The translations under genes and the position numbers were made by a program. Positions 34,726 to 45,327 of a DNA stretch of 64,000 nt are shown piece after piece. Source of the DNA: Uloborus plumipes (lineage: Eukaryota > Arthropoda > Arachnida > Araneae > Uloboridae). The notes beneath the pieces were generated by a model that saw only the letters and a list, made by a program, of their open reading frames with translations, was not told the origin of the DNA and ran no database searches. Every line of letters begins with the position of its first letter. Position 1 is the first letter of the stretch. The stretch spans positions 1-64,000 of the forward strand of contig JAXGGA010001081.1 of NCBI GenBank assembly GCA_038373865.1. The letters are read 5' to 3'.

Positions 34726-35242
34726 CACCTCTTGCACCGTAAATCCGTTTGGTAGCTATAAGGAGGGAAAAGAAGGAGTTCCTAAAGCATTACTTCCCTT
34801 ACTTCACCAAAGGAGGATTCAATGATTTTGGGCCGAATTCCCAGCTAAACTCTTTGTCTCAGTGTCACCAACACTAAGTTTTTAAAACGTAAGAACTCCT
34901 GCGTTTTAAGGACTTAGTATCCTTTTATGGTTTCGAAAGAAAAAATAAAGGGAAATAAGTAAGTAATAAAATTGGGGATAAAAATATATTACGAATTCGA
35001 GCACTGAAGATATGTCTTACTCTGTGAATACAAAAGAACAAAATTTTCAAATCGCAAATTGTTACGTCTCAATAAAATTTTTCGAATGCATACATACATA
35101 GTCAGATGATCATAGTAATTTAAGGAGAAAGAATAGTGTTGATCTAACACCCCACTAGATGGAAGCACAATGATCAGTTTTCACGTTTACGACTTCATTC
35201 GCACTGAGGTGCAATGTACATACATACGTAAATAAAAAATTA
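34726..35242. other. Stretch without a recognised gene
   Basis: No coding or repeat structure recognised. Confidence 0.5.
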
Positions 35243-35440
35243 TACATTACATGAACAAAAAAGAATTTTACATGAAAAAAAAGAATTTTACATGAAAAAA
35301 AAGAAATTTACATGAAAAAAAAAGAAATTTTACATGAAAAAAAAAGAATTTTACATGAAAAAAAGAGTTTTACATGAAAAAAAAAAAATTTTAGGTGAAA
35401 AAAAAAAATTTAGGTGAAAAAAAAATGAATTATAAACTAA
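35243..35440. repeat. Minisatellite, ~20-bp unit, about nine copies
   Basis: The unit is AAAAGAATTTTACATGAAAA with varying A-run length; the last units drift to TTTAGGTGAAAA. Confidence 0.9.
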
Positions 35441-35524
35441 AAAAAAAGTTTTGAATAAATGGGGTTCGTTCCTACTTTCTCTATCATTTTTCTGTAATTA
35501 CTTCTGTTTCCGATGTGAACGGCA

Positions 35525-35733
35525 GGACTACACGAACCCCCTCCCAAAGTAATGGCGCACCTCCCTTAAATTCTACGGAGGGTCCCCGAGAACGAGACCC
35601 CCCCCCCCCCCACGAAAAAGAGATCAAAAGCTATGTAAAATCATTCCCTATAATGACCCCTCCCTTAACAATTTCTGAGCCGCAATCTGCGCCATGATTC
35701 CCCCCTCCCCCTCCCGTGGGCGGAGCACTCCTG
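35525..35733. mobile_element. Decayed hAT-like MITE fragment
   Basis: The left text CAGGACTACACGAACCC ... AATGGCGCACC and the right text CTGCGCCATGATTCCCC ... GGGCGGAGCACTCCTG resemble the CAGGGGTGCCCA family, but the flanking 8-mers do not match, so boundaries are tentative. Confidence 0.4.
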
Positions 35734-35810
35734 TAAAAAAGATCCCTTCTAACACCACAACTCCCGTGAGCAGGGCATTCCTGTAAAAAAGATCCCTTCT
35801 AACACCAAAA
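35711..35810. repeat. Tandem duplication, 50-bp unit
   Basis: CTCCCGTGGGCGGAGCACTC at 35711 and CTCCCGTGAGCAGGGCATTC at 35761, each followed by the same CTGTAAAAAAGATCCC text. Confidence 0.9.
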
Positions 35811-36579
35811 CTCTCGTTTGCACGCAATTGCAGGACTGTGCGTGCATTTCTGCTCCGTTTACTTTTGAGAGATTTAGTTGGAAAACAATCGTCTATCCAA
35901 AAAAAAAAAAAAAACTGCCTATGTGCAGCTGCCTTAAAAGAAAAAGCTGCTGATTTATAAAAATAATGAATGAGCTTGAGAAATGCCTTTATGTTTCGTA
36001 ATAAAAACGACAACTTTTGTTCCAATAAATTTTTAAAGTTTCGTAACAGTTTTGTCTTTTACAGAACAATCGAGATTTTCAAAGAAAAATAAAATTTAAA
36101 ATATAAAGCTCCATTATTATTGTTATTATTATATCATTTAATTCTTCTTAGCTCGTCACTTTAAAAAAGTTAAATTAAAAAAAATGAAAAAAAAAAAAAA
36201 AGAAAGAAAAGCAAAGAAGAAAGAATGAAAGAAAAAACACTTCGAGGTGCACAGCCAAACTCCACAGTTCCCTCTGCTCTGACTTTTTTTTTCTTTCCAA
36301 ATTTCAGGACTGCTGGTTTGTTTGGGCATGGAAACAAACACACAAACTACATTTTTGCTGCCTATATCTGCAGATCAATATGTATGCATGAATGTATTTT
36401 TTAGCGTTGTAGGGAGACGGTGTAGTGGCATGTCGTAATATATGTCCTTAACAAAATTTAAGGCTACTCAAACCTTATTATCGTCATTATTATTTTAGTC
36501 CTGAAAATAAAAAATATCTTCAGAGAAACTCATAACAGAAGATATCTTTTACGGAGCTGAAACAAAAGCTGATTATTAG
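35811..36579. other. Stretch without a recognised gene
   Basis: A-rich runs near 35899 and 36178-36235; no supported exon. Confidence 0.5.
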
Positions 36580-36930
36580 ATGAAAGAATGCACCCAAGTT
36601 ATAACTTTGCTCCTCACAAAAGACAAACAAACCACCTGTCATGGGGAGGCACCCTTTTGTGTTCAGGCGTGTGCTGCAGCGAACAGTACCGGAAAATTAA
36701 TTAACCCCGGGATCTCGGACGGGGTTGTTTACCGGCGAGATCAACTTGTTGCTTTTACCCTTCGGACATGCTGGAGAGTCGCTTGATCCCCTGACCCCGC
36801 ACGTGGAGCGGACTGCTAAATTACCGGGTAACTGCAACTGTAACGAATTCCGCTTCGTTAGGCGTTTTGGAGGAGAAACTTAAATTGGACGAGCCGTTCG
36901 CGGATGCGAGGTGTTCTGGATGCGCCTAAG
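36580..36930. other. Less AT-rich block, possible regulatory DNA or non-coding exon
   Basis: Words such as TTAACCCCGGGATCTCGGAC, ACCGGCGAG and ACCCCGCACGTGGAGCGG (with a CACGTG E-box) set it apart from the flanks. It ends at AAG|GTAATTC, which could be a splice donor. A 68-codon frame at 36580-36786 has no recognisable domain. Confidence 0.35.
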
Positions 36931-37195
36931 AAGGTAATTCAAAACTAAATGAATAAATAAAAATAAATAGAAATTATTTAGGGACTAAAATATTTTAGTT
37001 TTTGGAATTCTCTACACTATCCCCCCCCCCAACCAAAAAAAAAAAAAAGAGAGAAGAAAAACGCTCCACAATGATTCTGTGAAAACATTTTAAGAGAGAG
37101 AGCGTTTGGGACAATTCCATTGATCTTTGATTGTTCACCATATAGTTTTATTAAAATTAAAACCAATTAGCATAACTTAATTCAAATATCAATTA

Positions 37196-37373
37196 ATTAG
37201 TATTTGTTTAATACAAATACAAATGCGACGACCAGCAACAGGCTCTGGGCCCAACTGGGCAGGTCCTAATCAAATTATAGAGCGCAATGAAGATCAATGG
37301 CCCTCCTAAAGCTATCCACTCCATTGCTCCTTACCGCCTCTTCCGGTAAACTGTTCCAAGTTCCCACTAAATG
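37196..37373 (-). mobile_element. 3' fragment of the same non-LTR retrotransposon family as 5354-6588
   Basis: The minus strand encodes VGTWNSLPEEAVRSNGVDS, then FRRAIDLHCAL and a stop. This matches the end of the 5360-6508 frame (VGTWNGLPEEAVKSNGVEG). The same short 3' UTR (GTTGGGCCC.GAGCCTG) and TTTGTA tail follow. It is severely 5'-truncated, with under 100 bp of coding sequence. Confidence 0.88.
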
Positions 37374-37613
37374 TTTGCATGTAAGTATGCATACATAAGC
37401 AATTCCACAGAAACGGAGGCACCAATTTTGCACAAAAACTCTACAAAGCCTTCGACTCAAAATATGATAGATCTTTGTTTCATTGTATGAACTTTATGAA
37501 GAACACAGGCTCTATTCCCTTATAAAGCAATTGCCTTTTGAAGATTTCTGTAACTAATATTTAATAACCATTTTTAACAAAACGCATCCTAAATATTATT
37601 TCTGGCACTTATT

Positions 37614-37616
<3 letters not shown>

Positions 37617-37701
<85 letters not shown>
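37617..37701. repeat. (TA)n microsatellite, ~84 bp
   Basis: An uninterrupted TA run immediately left of the foldback element, whose insertion used TA. Confidence 0.95.
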
Positions 37702-37704
<3 letters not shown>

Positions 37705-38341
37705 GGTGTCCACTCCAATCGTGGACCAATAGCTAATTTCTAAACCGTTAGAGATAAGCATATAGTTTATTTAGGAAAAAAATTAGGAAAGGAATTTTGG
37801 GGCTATTCAATGTTTTTCAAAAAATCAAATTTTGAAAGAGTTATTTAAATTTTTATACAGCCCTCCAGTCCTATCAATCATATTTAGTAAAACATTTTTG
37901 ACACTGTAACGTTTAAAACTAAAAAAAAATCACTCTTCTACCACAAAAATTGACCGATTTATGACGTTTTGAAAAATCAAGATTTTGTATTGTTTCATGA
38001 CGTCATCGAGGGAGCGATCTCTCGATGATGGCATAAAACCATGCAAAATCTTGATTTTTCAAAACGTCATAACTCGGTTAATTTTTGTGGTAGAAGAGTG
38101 ATTTTTTTTTCGTTTTAAACGGTACAGTGTCAAGAATGTTTTACTAAATATGATTGATAGGACTGGGGGGCTGTATAAAAATTTAAATTTCGTAACTCTT
38201 TCAAAATTTGATTTTTTGAAAAACATTGAATAGACCCAAAATTCCTATTGTAATTTGGAGATTTTTTCCTAAATAAACTATATGCTTATCTCTAACGGTT
38301 TAGAAATTAGCTATTGGTCCACGATTGGAGTGGACACCCTG
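37702..38341. mobile_element. Foldback TA-element with CAGGGTGTCC ends
   Basis: Two arms of about 310 bp are near-perfect reverse complements around a very short centre (near 38020, TCGAGGGAGCGATCTCTCGA). The termini are CAGGGTGTCCACTCCAATCG and its complement, flanked by TA (37700-37701, 38342-38343). CAGGGTGTCC ends are common among arthropod mariner-type elements. There is no coding sequence. A smaller element with the same first 10 bp lies at 57271-57508. Confidence 0.9.
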
Positions 38342-38403
38342 TATTTTAACCTACAAAACATAGAAGTTGAGTCCATTTTATTCTTATAGTACATGCTATC
38401 AAA

Positions 38404-38718
38404 CAATTGTCTAGCATGTGAAGTATAAATCCAACGTCAAAGGAGCACAAATATACAGACAGGTATACTGCAGACCCGTATTTCGGGGCTACAAGGAACC
38501 CCTTTTTCAATACCCCTTTTTCAATGCAATGAAGTGCGAGCTTTAGGATGAAGAATCATCCGGTAAAAAGAAGATTATCGGATGATTCTTCATCGTAAAG
38601 CTCGCACTTCGTTGCATTGAAAAAGAGGTTCCTTGTAGCCCGACACACGTGTCTGCAGTATACCTGTATATTTGTGCTTCTTTAACGTTGGATTTATACT
38701 TCACATCAATTGCACAAA
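38404..38718. repeat. Foldback repeat, ~300 bp
   Basis: The left arm CAATTG..TAGCATGTGAAGTATAAATCC... and the right arm GGATTTATACTTCACATCAATTG are reverse complements. The centre is a tight hairpin (GATGATTCTTCATC near 38580). The left arm has a short extra duplication, CCCCTTTTTCAATA. No TA flank is evident, so the element class is open. Confidence 0.85.
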
Positions 38719-39776
38719 GGTATTTATTTTCTTTATTGTCTAACATATTTGGGATATTTATTGGATGTTTTGTTCAAGAAATGATATTTATATTAAATTG
38801 GAATAGCCCACTTCTGCTGCACAGCATAAGAAATGATGAAAAAAAAAAAGAAAGATTAGTATTGGGACGGAACAATTGTATTTATGTGCCGAAAATAAAA
38901 TGAAAACAACATTTTTAATCTCTCCAGTTAATATAGCAGTTTTGATTCTAGTCTACATCTACCGGACAAGCTAGAAGTATTTGTATAAGTTTTGTTTAGG
39001 GGTATAAATACAGCTCTCCCATTTCTACCTGCCCTCCCCAGTATATGAAGACATACAGGTCAGCGGATAATACGTCTGGCGCATATTTTTTGATATTGTT
39101 AAAAAATGATAAGCATTGTGGCCGGCCCAGAAACATAAGCAAACATTTATGCTATATTATAAAGATACTTAATTTCATTTCTGATCCTAACTATATCTGT
39201 GAAGGTATCTTGAATAAGTTTTAATTAAATGGGAAGTCTCTTCACTGAAGATCTGGGACGGAACTCGTATGCAACGTCCTACGCTTCAAAGTTTTTTTTT
39301 TTTTTTTTAATTCAGATCGTTTTTAATGATTTTTCAAATAGTTTAGGAAAAATTCCCCTGTTCACAAGTCTCCCTCCTTGCTACAAATGCTCAAATGTTT
39401 TTGAATTTTTCAACTCTGTAGCCATTCAAAAGAATGTTAACGGTGAACATAATGCTTCCTTCCCTCCGTATCTAAAAAATGACTATGAAACTCGAAAGTT
39501 AAAAACAGTATGGGGGGGGGGGGGTAAATCACCAAATAGAGGTGGGTGATGGGGAGAAAAACGGTGGTCATACTTGAATTCAGGGGGTCATTTTCCGTAC
39601 GAACAAGCAGGAATAGTGTTAGAACAGTTTCTCATGTGGCGTGGTGCAATATTTTCTTTCAAACCTCTCCGTTCTGTTTTATTTAATGCTACGAATACAG
39701 TAGTCTCATTCATTCTTCATGTCGAGAAATGTAAAACATTTTTTCAAACGGTTTCGCCGAATTTTATTTAGCACTT
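38719..39776. other. Stretch without a recognised gene
   Basis: A T-run near 39293-39308 and a G-run near 39512-39523. Open frames at 38649-38903 and 39229-39549 lack recognisable domains. Confidence 0.5.
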
Positions 39777-40117
39777 CACTGTAAAAAATAGATGTTGTTT
39801 TTACGGTTTAATACAGCTAATTTTACAGCTATAGACTGTAAAATTGCTAGTTTCACAGTTTCGTACAGTGCATTTGAGAGTTTCAAACTGGAACCTCTGC
39901 TGCCGATATTATACTGTTGCTTTTACAGAATAATACAGCTAATTTTATGGTAAATTTGCTAATTTTACAGTAATAAACAGGAAAATTGCTAGTTTTACAG
40001 TAAGAAACTGTAAAATAACTAGTTTTACAGTTTATTATTGTGCTTTTACAGTTTCAAACTGGAACCTCTGCTGCCAGTATAATTACTGTAAAAACAACAG
40101 CCTATTTTTTTGCAGTG
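39777..40117. mobile_element. TTTTACAG-repeat MITE (copy 4, reverse orientation)
   Basis: Starts CACTGTAAAAAATAGATG and ends with the complement-type TATTTTTTTGCAGTG. The family core appears twice as AACTGGAACCTCTGCTGCC (near 39889 and 40055). Flanking bases are TT on both sides rather than TA, so one or both edges may have mutated. Confidence 0.75.
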
Positions 40118-40139
40118 TTTGACAATATTACTTTTATTT

Positions 40140-40490
40140 TCGCTTGCAGAAGAACATACGTTTCAGACTATCGCGGGCAATAAACTTGGGCATGGAAACC
40201 GGAACTATTCGATGCGGTGTTCCTCGCGGGCATTTATCGTCTGCGGGGAGAGGAGGGGGGAGAGGCGATTCGTAAAACAAAAGGGGAATGTGTCACTGCT
40301 GATGGGGAGGTCTCATCCCACAAGCTATCATTTCCCACTTTCTCCAGACCCCCACTACGGTTTTTCCCCACTCTTGTCACTGCTGAGACAAATGGTGGGT
40401 GCCACTCCCGTTGGCGATCATCCGATGGAAGGGGAACCGCTTGGCGAAGATTATCAGTCTCTTCACAAGTTCTCTTGTTTTAATTTTTAG
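40140..40490. other. GC-richer block with overlapping open frames, identity unknown
   Basis: Two plus-strand frames are open across the same bases (40110-40490, 126 codons; 40217-40483, 88 codons). Neither has a recognisable domain. The first starts with a signal-peptide-like stretch, but that part is MITE sequence. Possible exon, regulatory element or transposon remnant. Confidence 0.3.
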
Positions 40491-40686
40491 CAGGGGCGGA
40501 ATCGCAATCTCATGGCGGGGGGGGGGGGGGTAGAGCACATATCACAATGGATGAATGTTTTTTTTTTCTTGTCTAGGTTGAAACATAGCTTTCAATCTTC
40601 CATAGTTCACAGCACCCTTGAATCCATCCATCCTAGAGCCCCTTGATCCTCAATCTGGTTTAGTAGCTATTGCCCCTTTCTTTCAC

Positions 40687-40852
40687 CAGTGGCGGATTTA
40701 CAATGTTGCAAATTTCACAACTGCAAGGGGCTCCGTGATCACTGGGGGCCCGCAAGTGTTCAAAAATGCACATGATAAATATTTTGCATCGTTCTGTGGC
40801 AGACAAATTGGGCCCACAAACATGAGTTAAGACAGGCCCCCAAACTTCCCAC
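40687..40852. mobile_element. Weak candidate hAT-like insertion
   Basis: CAGTGGCGGATTTA at 40687 is a hAT-style end, and TCTTTCAC occurs directly before it (40679-40686) and again near 40853-40860. The right end does not complement the left, so this may be chance. Confidence 0.25.
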
Positions 40853-40860
40853 TCTTTCAC

Positions 40861-42820
40861 CAAGAGTGCTGTTCTCGACATGGGAGTGAACCCACGATCG
40901 TGCTATATTATAATCTTAAAGCGTCGCCGTCACAGCGTGGGACAGGTATGTATTGTGGATATTTAGTGGGAATAAAAACACCCTCTTTTGAACAACCTTA
41001 AAAGTTGGATTAACCTAACCCCAACGAATGAAGTTCCTGGTTGCACTGCACCCCCCTTTTTTTACAGCTCCTTACTTATTAGCGTGAGACCTTAGGATTG
41101 CGGTAGTTGCTCAGACGAAGTAATGGGTTCTTTCCCAGATCTAAATCTGGATGCGTTGCTCAACTGTCAGTTCTTTTGTATACGAGCAACCAGCTGCACA
41201 TCTAGCTGGTCTAGAGGTTAACCTATCAAAACTATTGCCTTGCACAACCTATCAAGACATTGTAAATCGTATGATGTTTATATACGTATTTACAATACGT
41301 CGTATCTAAAGACTGATGAAGACCATGCATTAAAAAATGATAAAATTTAAGAAGAAGGTGAGGCAGAGTGGCATTCATTTTGTGTCAATTTCGGATGATA
41401 TATTCCATACCGACAACGAACAAACAAAAGTTATCGTTTCGATAGTTCCCTAAAACTTTCGACACGAAGAAGATGTATTGAATATCCATCAGTCCATCGG
41501 GATCAGCGATGTAGAAAAGCTCGTTTCAGTTAGACAACACATACCGTTTCCTTTGCAAGACAAAAATAGGTTTCGTACTTTTCACATAGGAGTGCAAGTA
41601 CACACTGAACACAGGACTTGATTAACACAGCCCTGCAGGTCCATGGAACTGGGTACCCACAATTTTAGTTGCATCAAAATAGGTTAAATGTCTTTTTTTT
41701 CTACCCTCTTATTTTTTTCAAACTACTGCTTTAAAGCTGGATTCTCTTGAGAACGGGGAACTAAGTTTTACCAGAAACTGGGCATCATTTTAGCTTAATA
41801 GGGTCCTAATTGAACATGGACAGAAATATAAGGTGTCGGCTTCCCTGGAAGCAATGTTGGATCCTCGTCCAGGACCTGGACGAGTCTAATATTGATGAAA
41901 GGTACATTTGCAAAGCTATTAAAATCAAGGTTAGAACTACCTTGAACATTTGGTATTTACATTTACTAGAATATGGACCGTGGTAGAACTCATAAGTGTG
42001 AAACATCAGGACGAAGTTCTTGATTCATTTGTCTCCCCAGTTGCCGTTGATGTTGGTAATGATATCATTATGATGAATAAAAACAGATTATAGTTAAGGA
42101 TCACCCCGAATTGTTTTTCATGAGGATTACCTCGAGGATGATGACTTGTAACGAAGTCCAAATCTGAGTTCGCTGGTAACATTACTAAAACCGACATTTC
42201 TGAAGCATGCTGAAATATCACTCTCAATTTTGTCAAATGAAATACAACTTCAAAACTCTTGGAAGCAAGTCTAACCCATTTGACAGACAGCTTGAGAGGA
42301 GCAAGTACTCAAGCTGTTGCGCTGTTGGTAATGATATTAGCGTGTTGTTGGTATATGTTTGCTTATATTAGTTGGTATAATGTTTGGTTTTGTATTAGGT
42401 ATGATGTTTGGTTACCGACTGGCGGTATAGCTTAATATCACTGAAAACTGGTATCCTAGGGTAGAAAATATAAAAATATTAAAGAAATGCAACAGATAAG
42501 TGCTATAGTTTTTGAAGAAGCTGTAAAAATTTTTCGTTAAGATTTGACTATTTTTCCGGGGGGAGGGGGAGGCAAATGAAAAGTGGTGTAGCAACATAGT
42601 AAATGAGCACTTGCAAGAAGTGGAAGAACATACTTTTCTAGTGTTTTTCTTTCTGGAATTGAATAGAAGAATGTTGCCAATTTATCTAAGCTAGACTTTT
42701 GCAACCTTATTAAAAAGTTAAAAGCAAAAACGCGAACTGATTACTCATCGCGGTAGATTGATTCACTGTAGGAATATCCTACTTAATTTTTTTTTATAAA
42801 TTATCTGTCGAATATTAACT
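40861..42820. other. Stretch of moderate base composition without a recognised gene
   Basis: Parts of 40900-42330 are less AT-rich than the surroundings, but all six frames are broken by stops. It could be long-decayed coding or transposon DNA. Minus-strand frames at 41806-42006 and 42006-42236 show no motif. Confidence 0.4.
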
Positions 42821-43285
42821 TATATAATCTCCTGCAATGGTGCGAATAAAGAGAACAATTCCAAAAACAGGACCACAGTCGATGCCGCAGCAGTTGTGCA
42901 AGAACAAAAACTTGCTGTTGCAGTTTTCGAATATCACTTTGCTTGGTGAATGTGTGTTCGGGATCCTCACCCAAGAGTTCCGGCAACCTCGCACAGGTAA
43001 TTGGATCGGTCAAGTCGTTTGCCCTCTGCCATTCCCGATGTTAGTATTTACCTGCGTTAAATGGCTTCGGAATTTGTAAAAATTGCCGGTTCGACGCCTT
43101 TCCCGCTTAATAGATCTTAACGCTGTGCGAGCAGAGGGTTGTATCAACAGGAGGATTCCTTCTCCTCCCAGTGCTCTGGGGGAGGAGGCATCTCAGGTGA
43201 ATCGCTCTGGGCAGCGTGGAACACACCTTCCGTATTCTTGGAATAGTTTCGGACCGAAGGACGGTAATCAATACAGGTAGTTAGT
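42821..43285. other. Less AT-rich block, possible exon or regulatory DNA
   Basis: An 80-codon plus frame (42837-43079) and a 65-codon frame (43083-43280) are open. CACAG|GTAATTG near 42996 could be a donor. No protein family recognised, and the opposite strand is open too (42801-43013), so coding status is undecided. Confidence 0.3.
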
Positions 43286-43674
43286 GGTAAAAAGCAAAAT
43301 TTTTTGCTAGTAAGTTCGACATCTCGATTTCTATTAAAGTGCGGTGTTGAGAGATTCTTCTAAACTTTTTCTTCGCGTAATTTTTGTTGTTATATGAGCC
43401 AATATTTTGAAAAGTGCCAATTTGAAGTTAATATTGGATTCTAAGTCTAAATTGGGTCTAAATGCAAGAAAACAAAAGGGGGGAGGTCAAGGAAGTTATT
43501 TCCCCTCTTCTTAGATTACTCACTTTTAAGCCGTTACAGATCTGATGAGTGTTACAGATCTGATTTTATATGAGCTACATGTCTGAGTTTATGCTTTCAG
43601 TCTTCATTAACATCTCTAAAAAGGATATAATTTCCTTGCATTTTTGACATAGAATTAAGATAATTATATTAATA

Positions 43675-45327
43675 CTAGCAGTACCCGCACGGCGCTGCCC
43701 GTGCAATAAATGTAAAGGCCCTTGAATAAATTAAAAATGCGACGAACACTCTGGAGTAAAATAGTTATTTTCTTTTATTCAAATTTACTTCACAGCAATT
43801 TAAATTCCAGTAAAAGTTGGAGTTTGCACATGTCGCCAAATAAATCAGAAAGGCATTAAACTACCGAAAACATTAAAAGTAGGATAGAATTGCGATAACC
43901 GGGTCTCAGCGATGAATATTTTATTCTGGCGACCCGCTACCTTCTAAGAGGCGGAAAAATATTTTTCGATTTTAGTAATCCTACAACATAGCTCATTGAT
44001 GCCAACGTGACCCGGTTTCCGTAATTCTCCCAAAAGTAGCTTTTAAAGAATAAAACATAGTTAAAATCCAAGAATAGGCCACCTCTTGGCAACATTTTAA
44101 AATCTCGCTTACTTGGCAATTTTTACTTAATGCAAAACCAATTTGTTCCAGAAACCAAGATTTTCAACCGAGATTTTTAAAAGTCGTAAGAGGTGGGCTA
44201 TTCTAGGACCCACCCAAAAATTAAATCAACTCTACTGTTTATCGAACTTTTCTGTTCAACAATTCTGTACCTCAGAACCAGACTAACGTAAGTCCATTTT
44301 CGTCATTTTTCGGTAGAGGGGAAAAACGATTGTCGAATACATCGTTTTTCCCCTCTACTGAAAAATGACGAAAATGGACTTACGTTAGTCTGGTTTGAGG
44401 TACAGAATTAACGTTTAACATGGATTTTTCAAATCAGCAACAGTTCATTACTGTGCCAAGTGCTATGCGAAAATCAGGGAGGACTCCCTGGCGAAAATAG
44501 AGGAGCTGATTCGATGTGATGTTGCCAATTTAAAAGTCAATTTCTCAGAATTTCAAATAAATTGTTTTTCTATCTTTTTTTTTTTTTGAAATCCATGAGT
44601 AATCGAGTTTATGTCCGAAAATAAACCCAAAAAGAATAATTTGACACTGAAAATATTTGATTATTAGGTTCTAAATCACGCAGAAGTAATTTTTAAAAAA
44701 ATAAATCAAAAATTTCACTTCAGAACTGGTTGTACTTTTTAACTGCAACCGCAGAACACAATGTTGACAAACAAAACAACTAAATATTTGAATTAACGTA
44801 ATGGGGAAACAGTTTCCTGCTGTTTTTAGCATAATTCGTTAAAATCTGGGTAGTAAAATGTAATCGTAAACAATTTCCATTGATCGTTGATGCTTTTCGA
44901 CAATCAAATTTAATCCACCATGTAACTTCAGTGGCAAAACAATAGTTTGTCCAGAAAATGGATCTGGTGTTATATTTTAAAGCATCCAGCTAAGCTTTGG
45001 AAACTGAGCAAATTTGAATAATTAATATCTAACGTTCTAATTGTCGGACAGAAACGTGACAAAACTTTTCTTTTTTATAAAAAAAATCCTTTCCAACGAT
45101 ATATAACGTTAAGGGGTGGGGGAATATTTTGCCCCTTAATTAGGCGAAATATACTTAAATTAGTTAATTAAAAAAGAACTAATTCGAAATTTAGAATTTG
45201 GGCTTCGAGGTGCACGAGGGCGGGGTACGTTCGAATTTTTGAGCCAAGTTTCAGGTCTGTAGGTGCTGTGGGGGCTTCTAGCCAGCGGTTACAAACATAC
45301 AAACACCGTCATCTTTATATATATAGA
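43675..45327 (-). mobile_element. Non-autonomous Helitron, minus strand, both ends intact
   Basis: On the minus strand the 5' end is TCTATATATATAAAGATGAC at 45327, preceded by A. The 3' end has a perfect stem GCACGG/CCGTGC (around 43688-43705), then GGGTACTG and CTAG at 43678-43675, followed by T. TC...hairpin...CTAG inserted between A and T, without target duplication, is the Helitron hallmark. The 1653 bp contain no Rep/helicase frame. A 150-bp palindrome lies inside at 44261-44410. Confidence 0.88.
44261..44410. repeat. Near-perfect 150-bp palindrome inside the Helitron
   Basis: Arms begin AATTCTGTACCTCAGAACCA and end in the complement (GGTTTGAGGTACAGAATT). They pair for about 64 bp around a short loop near 44330-44343. 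The terminal words GTACCTC and AGACTAACGT also bound the 61184-61430 repeat. Confidence 0.88.

Noticed and set aside
40110..40216. Signal-peptide-like start MQCLTILLLFSLAEEH
   Set aside because: The first residues come from the right end of a MITE; the hydrophobic stretch is coincidental.
41195..41225. tRNA A-box-like text (AGCTGGTCTAGAGGTTA)
   Set aside because: No B-box at the required distance downstream.
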